From Chromatiaceae bacterium (GTDB lineage Bacteria > Pseudomonadota > Gammaproteobacteria > Chromatiales > Chromatiaceae), in the NCBI GenBank assembly GCA_024235175.1, contig JACKMX010000003.1, positions 186,001 to 250,000 on the forward strand: a DNA stretch of 64,000 bases. Direction: 5' to 3'. A model generated the notes under the pieces. It was not told the DNA's origin. It saw only the letters and a list, made by a program, of their open reading frames with translations, and did not search any database. Below, in pieces: positions 44,741-53,390 of the stretch (the stretch's first letter is position 1; the number at the start of each line of letters is the position of its first letter). A program made the position numbers and the translations under genes.

Positions 44741-45151
44741 TTAAAAATATTTGCGCCAATACTCCGGTCGATGATCCTGGAGTGTGTGATCTTTGTGCGC
44801 ATAACGGACCACGAATATCTTTTTTGTACAGTTGGTATCGCCTTGTGGACAGCCGTTGTTGGCCCTTTGAGTCTCTTCAGTGTAGTAGTAAAGAGCGCGC
44901 TTCAGTGCATGCAGCAATTTGCTGCTGAGGTGAAAGCCGATCTCGGTCAGACCCGTTTCAATCTGCTCCAGCGATATCCGCATGACATTGTAGCGAACAT
45001 TTAACAAAAGCTGAGATTCTGCGCTGGCGCTGATAATTCCCTCGATTCCCAACAACAGGTCAGCAGCGGCTTGAGCCTGATCGGGAAACGGGTGCATTTC
45101 GGCGAAAAACACTTGCCTCTGTTTGATGAGCTGTGAATCATCAACATTCAT
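44741..45151 (-). CDS. Conserved unknown protein, HMA-like fold
   Basis: A 136-residue protein I cannot name. The N-terminal part reads as a beta-alpha-beta-beta-alpha-beta ferredoxin-like unit (GIEGIISASAESQLLLNVRY, then LTEIGFHLS) similar in pattern to heavy-metal-associated domains but without their CxxC. The C-terminal part has two cysteines (GCPQGDTNC), a strand KIFVVRYAHKDH and ends HRPEYWRKYF. The ATG at 45151 has AGGA nine bases upstream; another ATG lies at 45157. It sits between prmC and moeB on the same strand. Confidence 0.7.
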   Translation of the reverse strand: MNVDDSQLIKQRQVFFAEMHPFPDQAQAAADLLLGIEGIISASAESQLLLNVRYNVMRISLEQIETGLTEIGFHLSSKLLHALKRALYYYTEETQRANNGCPQGDTNCTKKIFVVRYAHKDHTLQDHRPEYWRKYF

Positions 45152-45212
45152 ACTCATAAATCCTAACGGCTGTTGAGGATTAGTCAACCAGGTTAGGTTG
45201 GGGCCGCGGCTG

Positions 45213-46064
45213 TCACCAAGGTATCTGCCCTTGGCTGACGCGCTCTATCCCCGCAAGATCATGAATTGTGCAGCTATTTTGGTAACCTGCCGCGCGCAGC
45301 ATCTGCAGAACCTGTTCGCCCTGGTTGTAACCATGTTCCAGCAAAAGCCATCCACCGGGCAGCAGGTGGTCTCCAGCAGTCCGGATAATTTCACGAATAT
45401 CGTTCAGCCCATCCAAACCGGAGATCAGAGCGTTGGCCGGCTCCCAGGATAGGCCGTCCCCGGACAGGTGGGGGTCGTCGCTAGCCACGTAAGGAGGATT
45501 ACTGAGAATCAGGTTGAAAGGGGCCTCAGAGGGTAGCGCGGTGCACCAATAACCATGGACGGAGTGTACGTTGTCAAGACCGAGTTTACCGAAATTATCG
45601 TTTGCAACCGCAAGCGCCGCTTCAGAGATATCCGTGGCGAGGATATGGCACGCCGGCCTTTCATAGGCGATAGCAGCACCGATAGCACCGCTACCTGTAC
45701 CCAGATCTGCAATAAGCATCACCGCGTCCACTGGAATCAGTTGCAAAGCGCGCGTTACCAGTATTTCGGTCTCCGGCCGCGGAATGAGTGTATCCTGGGT
45801 TACTTTTAACTCCAGTGACCAGAACTCACGGCACCCCGTGAGGTAAGCACTGGGCTCGCCGCAGAGCCTGCGTTCCACGAGGTGTTCAAAGCGAACCCAC
45901 AAATCCACATTCAGCCGATTTTCCGGCCAGGCGAAAAGGTGGGTTCTTGGTTTATCCAATACATGCGCCAGAAGTATTTCCGCTTCCAACCTGGGGTTGG
46001 CCAAGGGAAGTCCGGAAAGCCTGGTTGTAGCCTGTTTGAGTGCCTGGGATATGGTTTCAGCCAT
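45213..46064 (-). CDS. prmC: Release factor glutamine methyltransferase PrmC
   Basis: PrmC methylates the glutamine of the GGQ motif in RF1 and RF2. The 283-residue protein has the N-terminal five-helix recognition domain and a SAM domain with LIADLGTGSGAIGAAIAYE and the catalytic SNPPYV. It overlaps the prfA stop by eight bases (ATG at 46064; a second ATG at 46070). The order is hemA-prfA-prmC as in E. coli, so the enzyme is next to its substrate gene. Confidence 0.96.
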   Translation of the reverse strand: MAETISQALKQATTRLSGLPLANPRLEAEILLAHVLDKPRTHLFAWPENRLNVDLWVRFEHLVERRLCGEPSAYLTGCREFWSLELKVTQDTLIPRPETEILVTRALQLIPVDAVMLIADLGTGSGAIGAAIAYERPACHILATDISEAALAVANDNFGKLGLDNVHSVHGYWCTALPSEAPFNLILSNPPYVASDDPHLSGDGLSWEPANALISGLDGLNDIREIIRTAGDHLLPGGWLLLEHGYNQGEQVLQMLRAAGYQNSCTIHDLAGIERVSQGQIPW

Positions 46065-47142
46065 TCTCATCGGCAAGAGAAGCCAGCAGTTCGGCCTGGT
46101 GCTCCTGGGTCAAAGGTTGGATCACCTGGTCCAAAGATCCGCCCATTATGTCATCCAATTTGTACAGCGTCAGATTGATGCGGTGGTCCGTAACCCGATT
46201 CTGCGGGAAGTTATAGGTGCGTATCCGCTCCGATCGGTCGCCGCTGCCCACCTGAAGTTTGCGGGACTCCGCTTGTTTATTGGCCTCCTTTTCCTGTAGT
46301 CCAGAGAGCAGGCGGGCCTGCAGCAGCGACATCGCCTGCGCTTTATTCTTGTGTTGGGAACGCTGATCCTGGCATTCAACCACAATACCGCTTGGCAGGT
46401 GGGTTATCCGCACAGCCGAATCGGTCTTGTTAACATGCTGCCCGCCAGCACCGGAAGCGCGGTAGGTGTCAATGCGCAGATCGTTACTGTTTATCTCCAC
46501 CTGGTCGATGACTGCCGCCTCTGGCAGTACTGCCACGGTGCAGGCGGAAGTGTGTATCCGACCCTGGGACTCGGTGTCGGGCACCCGCTGCACACGATGG
46601 GCGCCCGATTCGAACTTGAGTCGTGAATAGACGTTGCGTCCGCTGATACGGACTACAACCTCTTTGTAGCCTCCCTGTTCTCCAAGACTTTCACTGATGG
46701 TTTCCGCCTGCCAGCTCTGCAGTTCTGCGTAACGGAGATACATACGCAGCAGGTCGCCGGCGAAAAGCGCCGCTTCGGCACCGCCGGTGCCGGCACGGAT
46801 TTCCAGAAAGATATTGCGCTCGTCATTGGGATCCGAGGGTAGCAGGAGCAGTTGCAACTCCGGTTCCAGGGAGTGTAAGGCTACCTCTTCCTGTTCCAGT
46901 TCTTCCTGCGCCAACAGCGACATCTCCGGGTCGTCCAACAATTCCCGCGCACTGGCGATGGCCTCTTCATGTTCCCGGTAGCGCCGGTAACAACTGATTA
47001 CCGGTTCCAGCTGTGCATATTCCTGGCTCAGCCCACGAAACTGATCCTGGTCATTCTGGATCTCCGGCTCCGCAAGAAGTGCGGTAATCTCCTCAAAACG
47101 CTCTCCGATATGGTCAAGTTTACTGCGAATGGAGGATTTCAT
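46057..47142 (-). CDS. prfA: Peptide chain release factor 1
   Basis: RF1 reads UAG and UAA stop codons and releases the peptide. It has 361 residues with the RF1 N-terminal domain, IRAGTGGAEAALFAGDL, the peptide anticodon region following VQRVPDTESQGRIHTSA, and the catalytic GAGGQHVNKTDSAVR. The end QPLTQEHQAELL is typical. It overlaps the hemA stop by four bases. Confidence 0.98.
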   Translation of the reverse strand: MKSSIRSKLDHIGERFEEITALLAEPEIQNDQDQFRGLSQEYAQLEPVISCYRRYREHEEAIASARELLDDPEMSLLAQEELEQEEVALHSLEPELQLLLLPSDPNDERNIFLEIRAGTGGAEAALFAGDLLRMYLRYAELQSWQAETISESLGEQGGYKEVVVRISGRNVYSRLKFESGAHRVQRVPDTESQGRIHTSACTVAVLPEAAVIDQVEINSNDLRIDTYRASGAGGQHVNKTDSAVRITHLPSGIVVECQDQRSQHKNKAQAMSLLQARLLSGLQEKEANKQAESRKLQVGSGDRSERIRTYNFPQNRVTDHRINLTLYKLDDIMGGSLDQVIQPLTQEHQAELLASLADENG

Positions 47143-48407
47143 TTTCTGCCGCCGGTGCCATCGATCTGAAAAAGCGTATTGGCGGCGTCCAGAAGGGCCT
47201 TTTCACCGTCAAAACCAGCCCTGCGGATCTGGCTGCTTGGGGTATGCAGCAACTTGTTTGTCAGGCTGTGGGCAAGAAATGTCAACGCCTCCTCCGGGGA
47301 TTTGCCATTGTGCAGCAGCTTCATTGCGCGCTGCAGCACCTCGTTTCGCATCTTCTCAGCAGTGCGTCGGTAATCCTGAATCAGACTTGCTGCGTCCAGG
47401 GAGCGGAGCCACCCCATGAACTCTTCGGTATGCAGATCGATAATCTCGAGTGCCTGTTCGGCCGCTTCCTGGCGCGAACGCATATTCTCCTCGATCACCT
47501 CCTGCATGTCGTCAACTGTGTAGAGGTAGACATCGTTTAAATCCCCCACCTCCGCTTCAATATCTCTGGGGACCGCGATATCAACCATGAAGATCGGCTG
47601 GTGACGGCGCTTTTTCAGTGCGCTCTCAACTGTGCCTTTTCCCAGTACGGGCAGAGGGCTGGCCGTGGACGAGATAACGATATCCGCTTCCGCAAGATGT
47701 GATGGAATCTCCGTCAGCGCGATGGCATAGCCATTGAACTGATTCGCCAGGGCGTGTGCGCGTTCGAGCGTCCGGTTGGCCACAACGATACGCCCGATGC
47801 CATGCTGGTGGAGGTGACGTGCAGCAAGCTCGATTGTTTCACCGGCACCGATCAGCAGCGCAGTCTGCTCGGCCAGGTCACTGAAGATCTGTCTGGCCAG
47901 ACTGACTGCGGCAAAAGCGACGGAAACGGGACTGTGACCAATCGCCGTATCCGTGCGAATCTGTTTGGCGACGGAAAAAGTGTGCTGAAATAACTTGCCC
48001 AGAAGTTTACCTGAAGTGCCTGCGTCGGAAGCGGTCTGGTATGCCTGTTTCACCTGGCCGAGAATCTGAGGTTCTCCAAGTACCATTGAATCCAGCCCAC
48101 TGGCAACCTGTAAGAGATGGGCGATGGTATCGCGGTTCTGGTGGTTGTATAAATAAGGTGAAATGGTTTCCAGCTCCAAACCATGAAAATCACTTAACCA
48201 TTGGCAGATATCTTCCGTACCGGCATCGTGGATAACGCAGTATGCTTCGGTTCTGTTGCATGTGGATAGAATGACCGCCTCATCCACGCCAGGCCGTTCG
48301 CTGAGGCTGCGCAGAGCCCCGACGATGATATCTGGCCCAAAAGTCACCTTCTCCCGAATACCAATCGGGGCGGATTTGTGGTTGAGACCAATGGTGAGCA
48401 GCGACAT
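47139..48407 (-). CDS. hemA: Glutamyl-tRNA reductase HemA
   Basis: HemA reduces glutamyl-tRNA to glutamate-1-semialdehyde, the first step of C5 tetrapyrrole synthesis. The 422 residues include the catalytic cysteine in LSTCNRTEAY (Cys50) and the LGLNHKSAPI-like start (LTIGLNHKSAPIGIREKV). The NADPH domain (LLIGAGETIELAARHL) and a C-terminal dimer helix follow. It is first gene of hemA-prfA-prmC and divergent from the lbcA-like gene. Confidence 0.97.
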   Translation of the reverse strand: MSLLTIGLNHKSAPIGIREKVTFGPDIIVGALRSLSERPGVDEAVILSTCNRTEAYCVIHDAGTEDICQWLSDFHGLELETISPYLYNHQNRDTIAHLLQVASGLDSMVLGEPQILGQVKQAYQTASDAGTSGKLLGKLFQHTFSVAKQIRTDTAIGHSPVSVAFAAVSLARQIFSDLAEQTALLIGAGETIELAARHLHQHGIGRIVVANRTLERAHALANQFNGYAIALTEIPSHLAEADIVISSTASPLPVLGKGTVESALKKRRHQPIFMVDIAVPRDIEAEVGDLNDVYLYTVDDMQEVIEENMRSRQEAAEQALEIIDLHTEEFMGWLRSLDAASLIQDYRRTAEKMRNEVLQRAMKLLHNGKSPEEALTFLAHSLTNKLLHTPSSQIRRAGFDGEKALLDAANTLFQIDGTGGRK

Positions 48408-48544
48408 CTGAACTTTTTTGGATCTAAGGGAATCTGAAATTTTGAATTATCAAGGAGTTGAATTCAAGAGAAACCGATTTTCCCTTTTCGTTTACTGTAA
48501 ACTTGCAAGGTAGTGGTGTCTTGAGCATTTTGACGGAGATTAGA

Positions 48545-50275
48545 TTGAAAGCGTTGTTCAGAAACACGTTTTTTTTGTTTTATATACTGTTTCTTGGCGG
48601 TTGTTCGACCTTTCCCAAGCAGGATATGTCGCATCAGAAAATACCTGCTTCGGTAAAACTTCCATTTGAAGCACCGGCACCTACGCTCAGCGAATTGAAT
48701 GCGGATCTTGTATTTAGCGCACTGGTGGGGGAAATCGCAACCCAGCAGGGCGACTACGAGTTGGCGTACGTTCATCAGCTGAAGACAGCCATGCTGGCTG
48801 GAGATGCCACTGCTGCGGAGCGAGCGACCAGGATCGCGGTTCAGCTCAAACGAAATGATCTTGCGCTCCAGGCGCTGAAGCTGTGGATAAAGTTAGCGCC
48901 AAACAATCTGACCGGCCGGCAGGGTGCTGTCACCCTCTATCTCGATGCCGGAGAGACAGAACTGGCGTTCGAGCAGATGGAGGCAATTCTTGCCATCAGC
49001 AAGGCCAGTGGCGAGAATGGATTTGTGCCTGTAATGGCAGTGCTGTCCAAGTACAAGGGGCGGGATCTGGCAATGGATCTGATGCAACGATTCCGGTCCG
49101 CACACCCGGACGACCCTGAAGCAGGTTACGCCCTTTCACTGATGTCACTGATCTGGCGGGATTATCCGCGCGCGGAATCAGATATCAGAATGGTGATCGC
49201 AGATTGGCCGGATTGGAGTAAGGGGCTTATTCTTCTCAGCCGCCTGCGCAAACTGCAGGGTGATGGAGAGGGGGCGGTGCTCGAGCTGGAGCGGGCGCTG
49301 ATGCGCATGCCGGACGAAGTGAGTCTCAATTCAGCGCTGGCTCGGTTGTTGGTTGAGTTGAATGAATATGAGAAGGGCTATCGTCAGTTTCAAAAGGTAC
49401 ATCGCCTGGCCCCTGAGGATGCCGATGCGCTTTACTCTCTCGGAGTATTGGCAGTACAGTTGAAGATGGCCGGAGAAGCTAGAGGCCATTTCAAGCGCTT
49501 GCTGAAAATGGGAAGCCATGTTGATGATTCTGCCTACTATCTGGGCAGAATCGAAGAGCAGGATGGCAACACGGAAGAGGCAATTGACTGGTATAAACGG
49601 GTTACCGCGGGGGATTTTCGGTTCGAAGCCTTGGCTCGTGTGGCACAAGTGCAGGCGGACTCGGGTAACTTTCGGGAAGCACTCGACTGGGTAAGAAATC
49701 TGCGTGTTCAAATACCAGACCAGTCAGTGCAGCTCTACTTGATGGAAGCCAGAATTTTGGCGGAGCATGGTTCTGCCGATGAGGTATTGAGTGTTTATGC
49801 CAGTGCCCTGGAAGCTCATCATGAAGACGATGATCTGCTCTATGCACGCGGATTGTATGCGGCGGAAATCGGTCGGATGGATATTGTGGAAGCCGATCTT
49901 CGCCGTGTTATCGAACACAATCCGAATAACGCTGATGCGCTGAATGCACTGGGATATACTTTTGCCGATCGATCGATCCGTTTTGAAGAGGCTCGTGCCC
50001 TGATCACCAGAGCACTCGAATTAAAACCGGATTCTCCGGCCATATTGGATAGTATGGGGTGGCTTGAGTTTCGCTTGGGGAACATGGAGGAAGCCGTCTC
50101 TTTTCTAAAGAGGGCTTTTGCAATTTTGCCCGATGGGGAGATCGGGGCGCATCTCGGGGAAGTCTTGTGGATGATGGGGGATAGTGCCGGGGCGGAGACG
50201 ATATGGCAGCAGATTTTGGATAAAGATCCCGGCAGCAAACATGTGATCGAAACACGGAGCCGGCTTAAGCGTTAG
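48545..50275 (+). CDS. lbcA: TPR outer-membrane lipoprotein, LbcA-like
   Basis: A 576-residue lipoprotein. A TTG start at 48545 with GGAG six bases upstream gives a classical signal (KALFRNTFFLFYILFLGGCS) with lipobox LGGC. About ten tetratricopeptide repeats follow across residues 60-570, the clearest being LNALGYTFADR and ILDSMGWLEFRLGNMEEAV. In Pseudomonas the same slot between hemA and lolB-ispE holds LbcA. That TPR lipoprotein delivers cell-wall endopeptidases to the protease CtpA. Fold and position are seen; the CtpA role is by homology. The frame extends upstream to 48458, but that part is not signal-like. Confidence 0.85.
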   Translation: MKALFRNTFFLFYILFLGGCSTFPKQDMSHQKIPASVKLPFEAPAPTLSELNADLVFSALVGEIATQQGDYELAYVHQLKTAMLAGDATAAERATRIAVQLKRNDLALQALKLWIKLAPNNLTGRQGAVTLYLDAGETELAFEQMEAILAISKASGENGFVPVMAVLSKYKGRDLAMDLMQRFRSAHPDDPEAGYALSLMSLIWRDYPRAESDIRMVIADWPDWSKGLILLSRLRKLQGDGEGAVLELERALMRMPDEVSLNSALARLLVELNEYEKGYRQFQKVHRLAPEDADALYSLGVLAVQLKMAGEARGHFKRLLKMGSHVDDSAYYLGRIEEQDGNTEEAIDWYKRVTAGDFRFEALARVAQVQADSGNFREALDWVRNLRVQIPDQSVQLYLMEARILAEHGSADEVLSVYASALEAHHEDDDLLYARGLYAAEIGRMDIVEADLRRVIEHNPNNADALNALGYTFADRSIRFEEARALITRALELKPDSPAILDSMGWLEFRLGNMEEAVSFLKRAFAILPDGEIGAHLGEVLWMMGDSAGAETIWQQILDKDPGSKHVIETRSRLKR

Positions 50276-50308
50276 CTTAGTCGTGGCGGCTGCACATCTT
50301 TCATCATA

Positions 50309-51157
50309 ATGGACGTAAGTTTGTTCGACTATTGGCCGGCTCCGGCGAAACTGAATCTCATGCTGCGAATCGTCGGCCGCAGGGTGGACGGATATCATCT
50401 GCTGCAGACGGTGTTTCAGTTTCTTGATATCAGTGACATGATCGGATTCAGGATCAGGCAGGATGGCCGGATTTGCCGAGTTAACGAACTGCCCGGGGTT
50501 ACAGCGAATGATGACCTGATAGTGCGTGCAGCAAAGCTGCTGCAGCAGTATTCAGGTTCTGCATTGGGAGTGGATATTCACCTGAAGAAACAACTCCCTA
50601 TGGGGGCGGGGTTGGGAGGCGGCAGCTCCGATGCCGCAACGACCCTGAAGGTTTTAAACAAGCTTTGGGAGAGTCGTTGCAGTACCGACCAGCTTGCTGA
50701 TCTTGGGCTGACACTGGGCGCGGATGTGCCTGTTTTTGTCAGAGGGAGATCATCCTGGGGAGAAGGTATTGGTGAAATACTTCAGCCCATCGAGCTTCCG
50801 CCTCGCTGGTATCTTGTTCTTGTCCCGCCCTGCCATGTCTCGACAGCTGAGATTTTCTCTGATCCAGAATTGACACGGGACTCTCCGCGCATCAGAATAG
50901 CCGACTTTCTCGCTGGCAGCGTCCAGAATGATTGTCTCTCCGTGGTCTGTCGACGATATCCGCCAGTTCAAGAGGCAATGCGGTGGCTCGGCCACTACTC
51001 TTCACCGAGATTGACCGGGACCGGTGCCGCGGTTTTTGCCTCGTTTGAGGATGAGGTGAGTGCTCGCCAGGTATATAAAGAGGTACCAGGCGTGTACCGG
51101 GCATTTGTTGCCCGCGGGGTGAACTGTTCTCCGGTGGAAGATGATTTAGTAAGCTAG
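50309..51157 (+). CDS. ispE: 4-diphosphocytidyl-2-C-methylerythritol kinase IspE
   Basis: IspE phosphorylates CDP-methylerythritol in the MEP isoprenoid pathway. The 282-residue GHMP kinase has the substrate motif PAPAKLNLMLRIVGRRVDGY, the ATP loop LPMGAGLGGGSSDAATTL and the C-terminal LTGTGAAVFASF. It lies 33 bp after the TPR lipoprotein gene; the lolB gene common at this place is missing. tRNA-Gln follows. Confidence 0.97.
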   Translation: MDVSLFDYWPAPAKLNLMLRIVGRRVDGYHLLQTVFQFLDISDMIGFRIRQDGRICRVNELPGVTANDDLIVRAAKLLQQYSGSALGVDIHLKKQLPMGAGLGGGSSDAATTLKVLNKLWESRCSTDQLADLGLTLGADVPVFVRGRSSWGEGIGEILQPIELPPRWYLVLVPPCHVSTAEIFSDPELTRDSPRIRIADFLAGSVQNDCLSVVCRRYPPVQEAMRWLGHYSSPRLTGTGAAVFASFEDEVSARQVYKEVPGVYRAFVARGVNCSPVEDDLVS

Positions 51158-51201
51158 TGGCTTGTCTGGTGCAGGGTAACAGTTGATTGCCGCAGATTTT
51201 T

Positions 51202-51276
51202 TGGGGCGTCGCCAAGCGGTAAGGCACAGGGTTTTGATCCCTGCATGCGTAGGTTCGAATCCTGCCGCCCCAGCCA
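51202..51276 (+). tRNA. tRNA-Gln (anticodon TTG)
   Basis: A 75-nt cloverleaf with acceptor TGGGGCG pairing with CGCCCCA, discriminator G and an encoded CCA end. The anticodon loop TTTTGAT gives TTG at 51234-51236, and the T-loop is GGTTCGAATCC. It closely resembles the E. coli glutamine tRNA. It sits between ispE and prs, as in many gammaproteobacteria. Confidence 0.97.
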
Positions 51277-51319
51277 ATACAGACGAGGGTGGATTGGCCT
51301 GTTTATCCGGTACCAGAGC

Positions 51320-51345
51320 AGGATGAGAACCGTAATAGGTTCGAC
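51320..51345 (+). repeat. Hairpin motif downstream of tRNA-Gln, copy 1
   Basis: A 26-bp motif beginning AGGATGAGAACCG and ending AGGTTCGAC, with a GAACC/GGTTC stem around a six-base loop. A second copy with 22 of 26 bases identical follows tRNA-Tyr at 55775-55800. The 242-bp region 51277-51518 between tRNA-Gln and prs otherwise holds no gene I can support. Confidence 0.6.
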
Positions 51346-51518
51346 AGGCCTGCGGTAGCAGGCTTGAGCGGCGCAACGAAGTGGCGCCGGCCTATCTGCC
51401 ACCGCAACCCGGTTCAAATTCAGATGACGTTGACAGGGCTGACTTGCCAGGGTTGGCGATATGTCGGAACAGGATTGCTGAAGCAGGTTTTACCGTCCCA
51501 AAACGAGAGGGCCTAATC

Positions 51519-52472
51519 GTGTCAGATGGCGGCATGATGTTGTTTTCCGGAAACTCAAATCCAGCTCTGGTCGAAGAGGTCGCTGGATGGCTTAACCTGC
51601 GCCAGGGAAGAGCTATAGTCGGGAGATTTAGTGACGGCGAGGTGATGGCGGAGATTCAGGAGAGCGTACGCGGAAGGGATGTCTACGTGATTCAATCCAC
51701 CTGCCACCCGACCAACGACAACCTGATGGAGTTGCTGGTATTGATCGATGCGTTGCGCTGGGCGTCAGCGCGGCGAATCACCGCGGTATTGCCCTATTTC
51801 GGTTATGCGCGCCAGGATCGAAGGCCGCGCTCTGCAAGGGTGCCGATTACAGCGAGATTAGTTGCCAAGCAGTTGCAGATTGCGGGCGCCGACTGCGTGA
51901 TGACGGTGGATCTGCACTCCGATCAGATACAGGGATTTTTTGATATACCGGTCGATAATATTTATGCGCTTCCCATACTGCTTGGGGACGTCTGGCGGCA
52001 AAAATATCCGGATCTGATGATTGTTTCGCCTGATGTCGGTGGAGTGGTACGTGCCAGGGCGTTGGCGAAACAGCTGGATGATGCTGATCTGGCCATTATT
52101 GACAAGCGACGTCCGCATGCCAATGAAGCCCAGATAATGAATATTATTGGGGATGTTGAGGGTCGCAGTTGTGTTCTGATTGATGATCTGGTTGATACTG
52201 CGGGCACATTGTGCAAGGCAGCGCAAGCGTTGAAGGAGCACGGTGCCACGCTGGTTGTGGCTTACTGTACGCACCCGGTTTTATCGGGGCCGGCGGTGAA
52301 AAATATAGAGAACTCGGTGCTGGACGAGCTGGTTGTTTCCAATACTGTTCCGCTACATAAGGATGCACTTGCCTGTGCCAAGATACGCCAGATCAGTATT
52401 GCCGAACTTGTTGCGGAAACGATACGACGAATGGCGATTGATGAGTCGGTTACCTCCCTGTTCATGGAGTGA
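51519..52472 (+). CDS. prs: Ribose-phosphate pyrophosphokinase Prs
   Basis: Prs makes PRPP from ribose-5-phosphate and ATP for purine, pyrimidine, histidine and tryptophan synthesis. The 317-residue protein shows GRFSDGEVMAEIQESVRGRD, YFGYARQDRRPRSARVPITA, DLHSDQIQGFFD, SPDVGGVVRARA and the PRPP motif VLIDDLVDTAGT. The GTG start at 51519 (MSDGGMMLFSGN) has GAGAGGG upstream and aligns with the family; the longer upstream frame enters the tRNA-proximal repeat region. Confidence 0.97.
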   Translation: MSDGGMMLFSGNSNPALVEEVAGWLNLRQGRAIVGRFSDGEVMAEIQESVRGRDVYVIQSTCHPTNDNLMELLVLIDALRWASARRITAVLPYFGYARQDRRPRSARVPITARLVAKQLQIAGADCVMTVDLHSDQIQGFFDIPVDNIYALPILLGDVWRQKYPDLMIVSPDVGGVVRARALAKQLDDADLAIIDKRRPHANEAQIMNIIGDVEGRSCVLIDDLVDTAGTLCKAAQALKEHGATLVVAYCTHPVLSGPAVKNIENSVLDELVVSNTVPLHKDALACAKIRQISIAELVAETIRRMAIDESVTSLFME

Positions 52473-52501
52473 ATAGGGTCTGGCTACAGAATTTACATCT
52501 G

Positions 52502-52535
52502 TCACCCAACTGGTCGCGGTTGGGTGATGTTTTTT
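52502..52535 (+). terminator. Intrinsic terminator after prs
   Basis: TCACCCAAC and GTTGGGTGA form a 9-bp perfect stem with an 8-base loop, followed by TGTTTTTT. It lies 30 bp past the prs stop and only 22 bp before the rplY start, so it may act as an attenuator that limits read-through to rplY. Confidence 0.8.
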
Positions 52536-52557
52536 CAATAGTGGTTTGGAGTAAGTT

Positions 52558-53223
52558 ATGGAAAATGTTTTTGAAATTGAAGCACAGGACCGTGAAGATA
52601 CAGGTAAAGGTGCGAGCCGCCGCCTGCGTCGTCAGGGGCTGGTGCCTGGTATTTTATATGGTGCCTCCGATCGTCCACCAAGGATGATAAGCCTGGTTCA
52701 CCATGAACTGGCGCATCATCTGGAGACAGAGGCCTTCTATTCGCGCATTCTGACGCTGAAAATCGGCGACCAGAAACAGGATGTGATCCTGAAGGATCTG
52801 CAGCGTCAGCCGGCCAAGGCGTTCATTCTGCACGTCGATTTCCAGCGGGTCAGAGCAACCGAGAAACTGCGCACCCATATTCCGTTGCATTTCATCAATG
52901 AAGAGCGTTGTCTGGGTGTTAAAGCGGGTGGCGTTCTCTCCAGGTCCATCACAGATGTCGACGTGAGCTGTCTACCGGCGGATCTGCCAGAGTTTATCGA
53001 GGTCGATGTGGCTAAGCTTGAGATTGGAGATTCGATTCCACTCTCAGAACTCACCGTGCCGGACGGTGTTGAACTCACCCTGCTGGCCGGCGGTGGTGAT
53101 GATGTGCCGGTGGTTTCGGTGCACTCCGTGCAGATTGCGGAAGAGGAGGAGGAAGGCGAGGAACCGGAAGGCATTGAAGCTGAGGGTGAAGTGGATTCAG
53201 ACACAGCTTCTCCCGAAGAGTAG
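52558..53223 (+). CDS. rplY: Ribosomal protein bL25, long CTC form
   Basis: L25 binds 5S rRNA. The 221-residue protein is the long form: an N-terminal 5S-binding domain (EAQDREDTGKGASRRLRRQG, VPGILYG, VDFQRV), a C-terminal beta domain (LSELTVPDGVELTLL), and a very acidic tail rich in Glu and Asp. The ATG has GGAG six bases upstream. It stands between prs and pth, the usual order. Confidence 0.96.
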   Translation: MENVFEIEAQDREDTGKGASRRLRRQGLVPGILYGASDRPPRMISLVHHELAHHLETEAFYSRILTLKIGDQKQDVILKDLQRQPAKAFILHVDFQRVRATEKLRTHIPLHFINEERCLGVKAGGVLSRSITDVDVSCLPADLPEFIEVDVAKLEIGDSIPLSELTVPDGVELTLLAGGGDDVPVVSVHSVQIAEEEEEGEEPEGIEAEGEVDSDTASPEE

Positions 53224-53243
53224 ACCGGCAACTTTTAAATATG

Positions 53244-53265
53244 GGCCCGGCACTGTTGCCGGGCC
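53244..53265 (+). terminator. GC-rich hairpin after rplY
   Basis: GGCCCGGCA and TGCCGGGCC form a perfect 9-bp stem with a CTGT loop, 21 bp past the rplY stop. The following TGATTTGAT is only weakly T-rich, so termination strength is uncertain. pth starts 125 bp further on. Confidence 0.6.
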
Positions 53266-53390
53266 TGATTTGATCTGGACACTTTTCGTGTCTGCGACTT
53301 CAAAGCACCACTGATGGCAGGTCTTCGATTGGCTGTTCGCCTTACAACAGATCTCTTTACAGGCGTTGAGTTCGTCTGTCCATAGCGTAA

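Noticed and set aside
51381..51518. N-terminal extension of prs
   Set aside because: Prs homology starts at GTG 51519, which has a good ribosome site; the extension enters the tRNA-downstream region.
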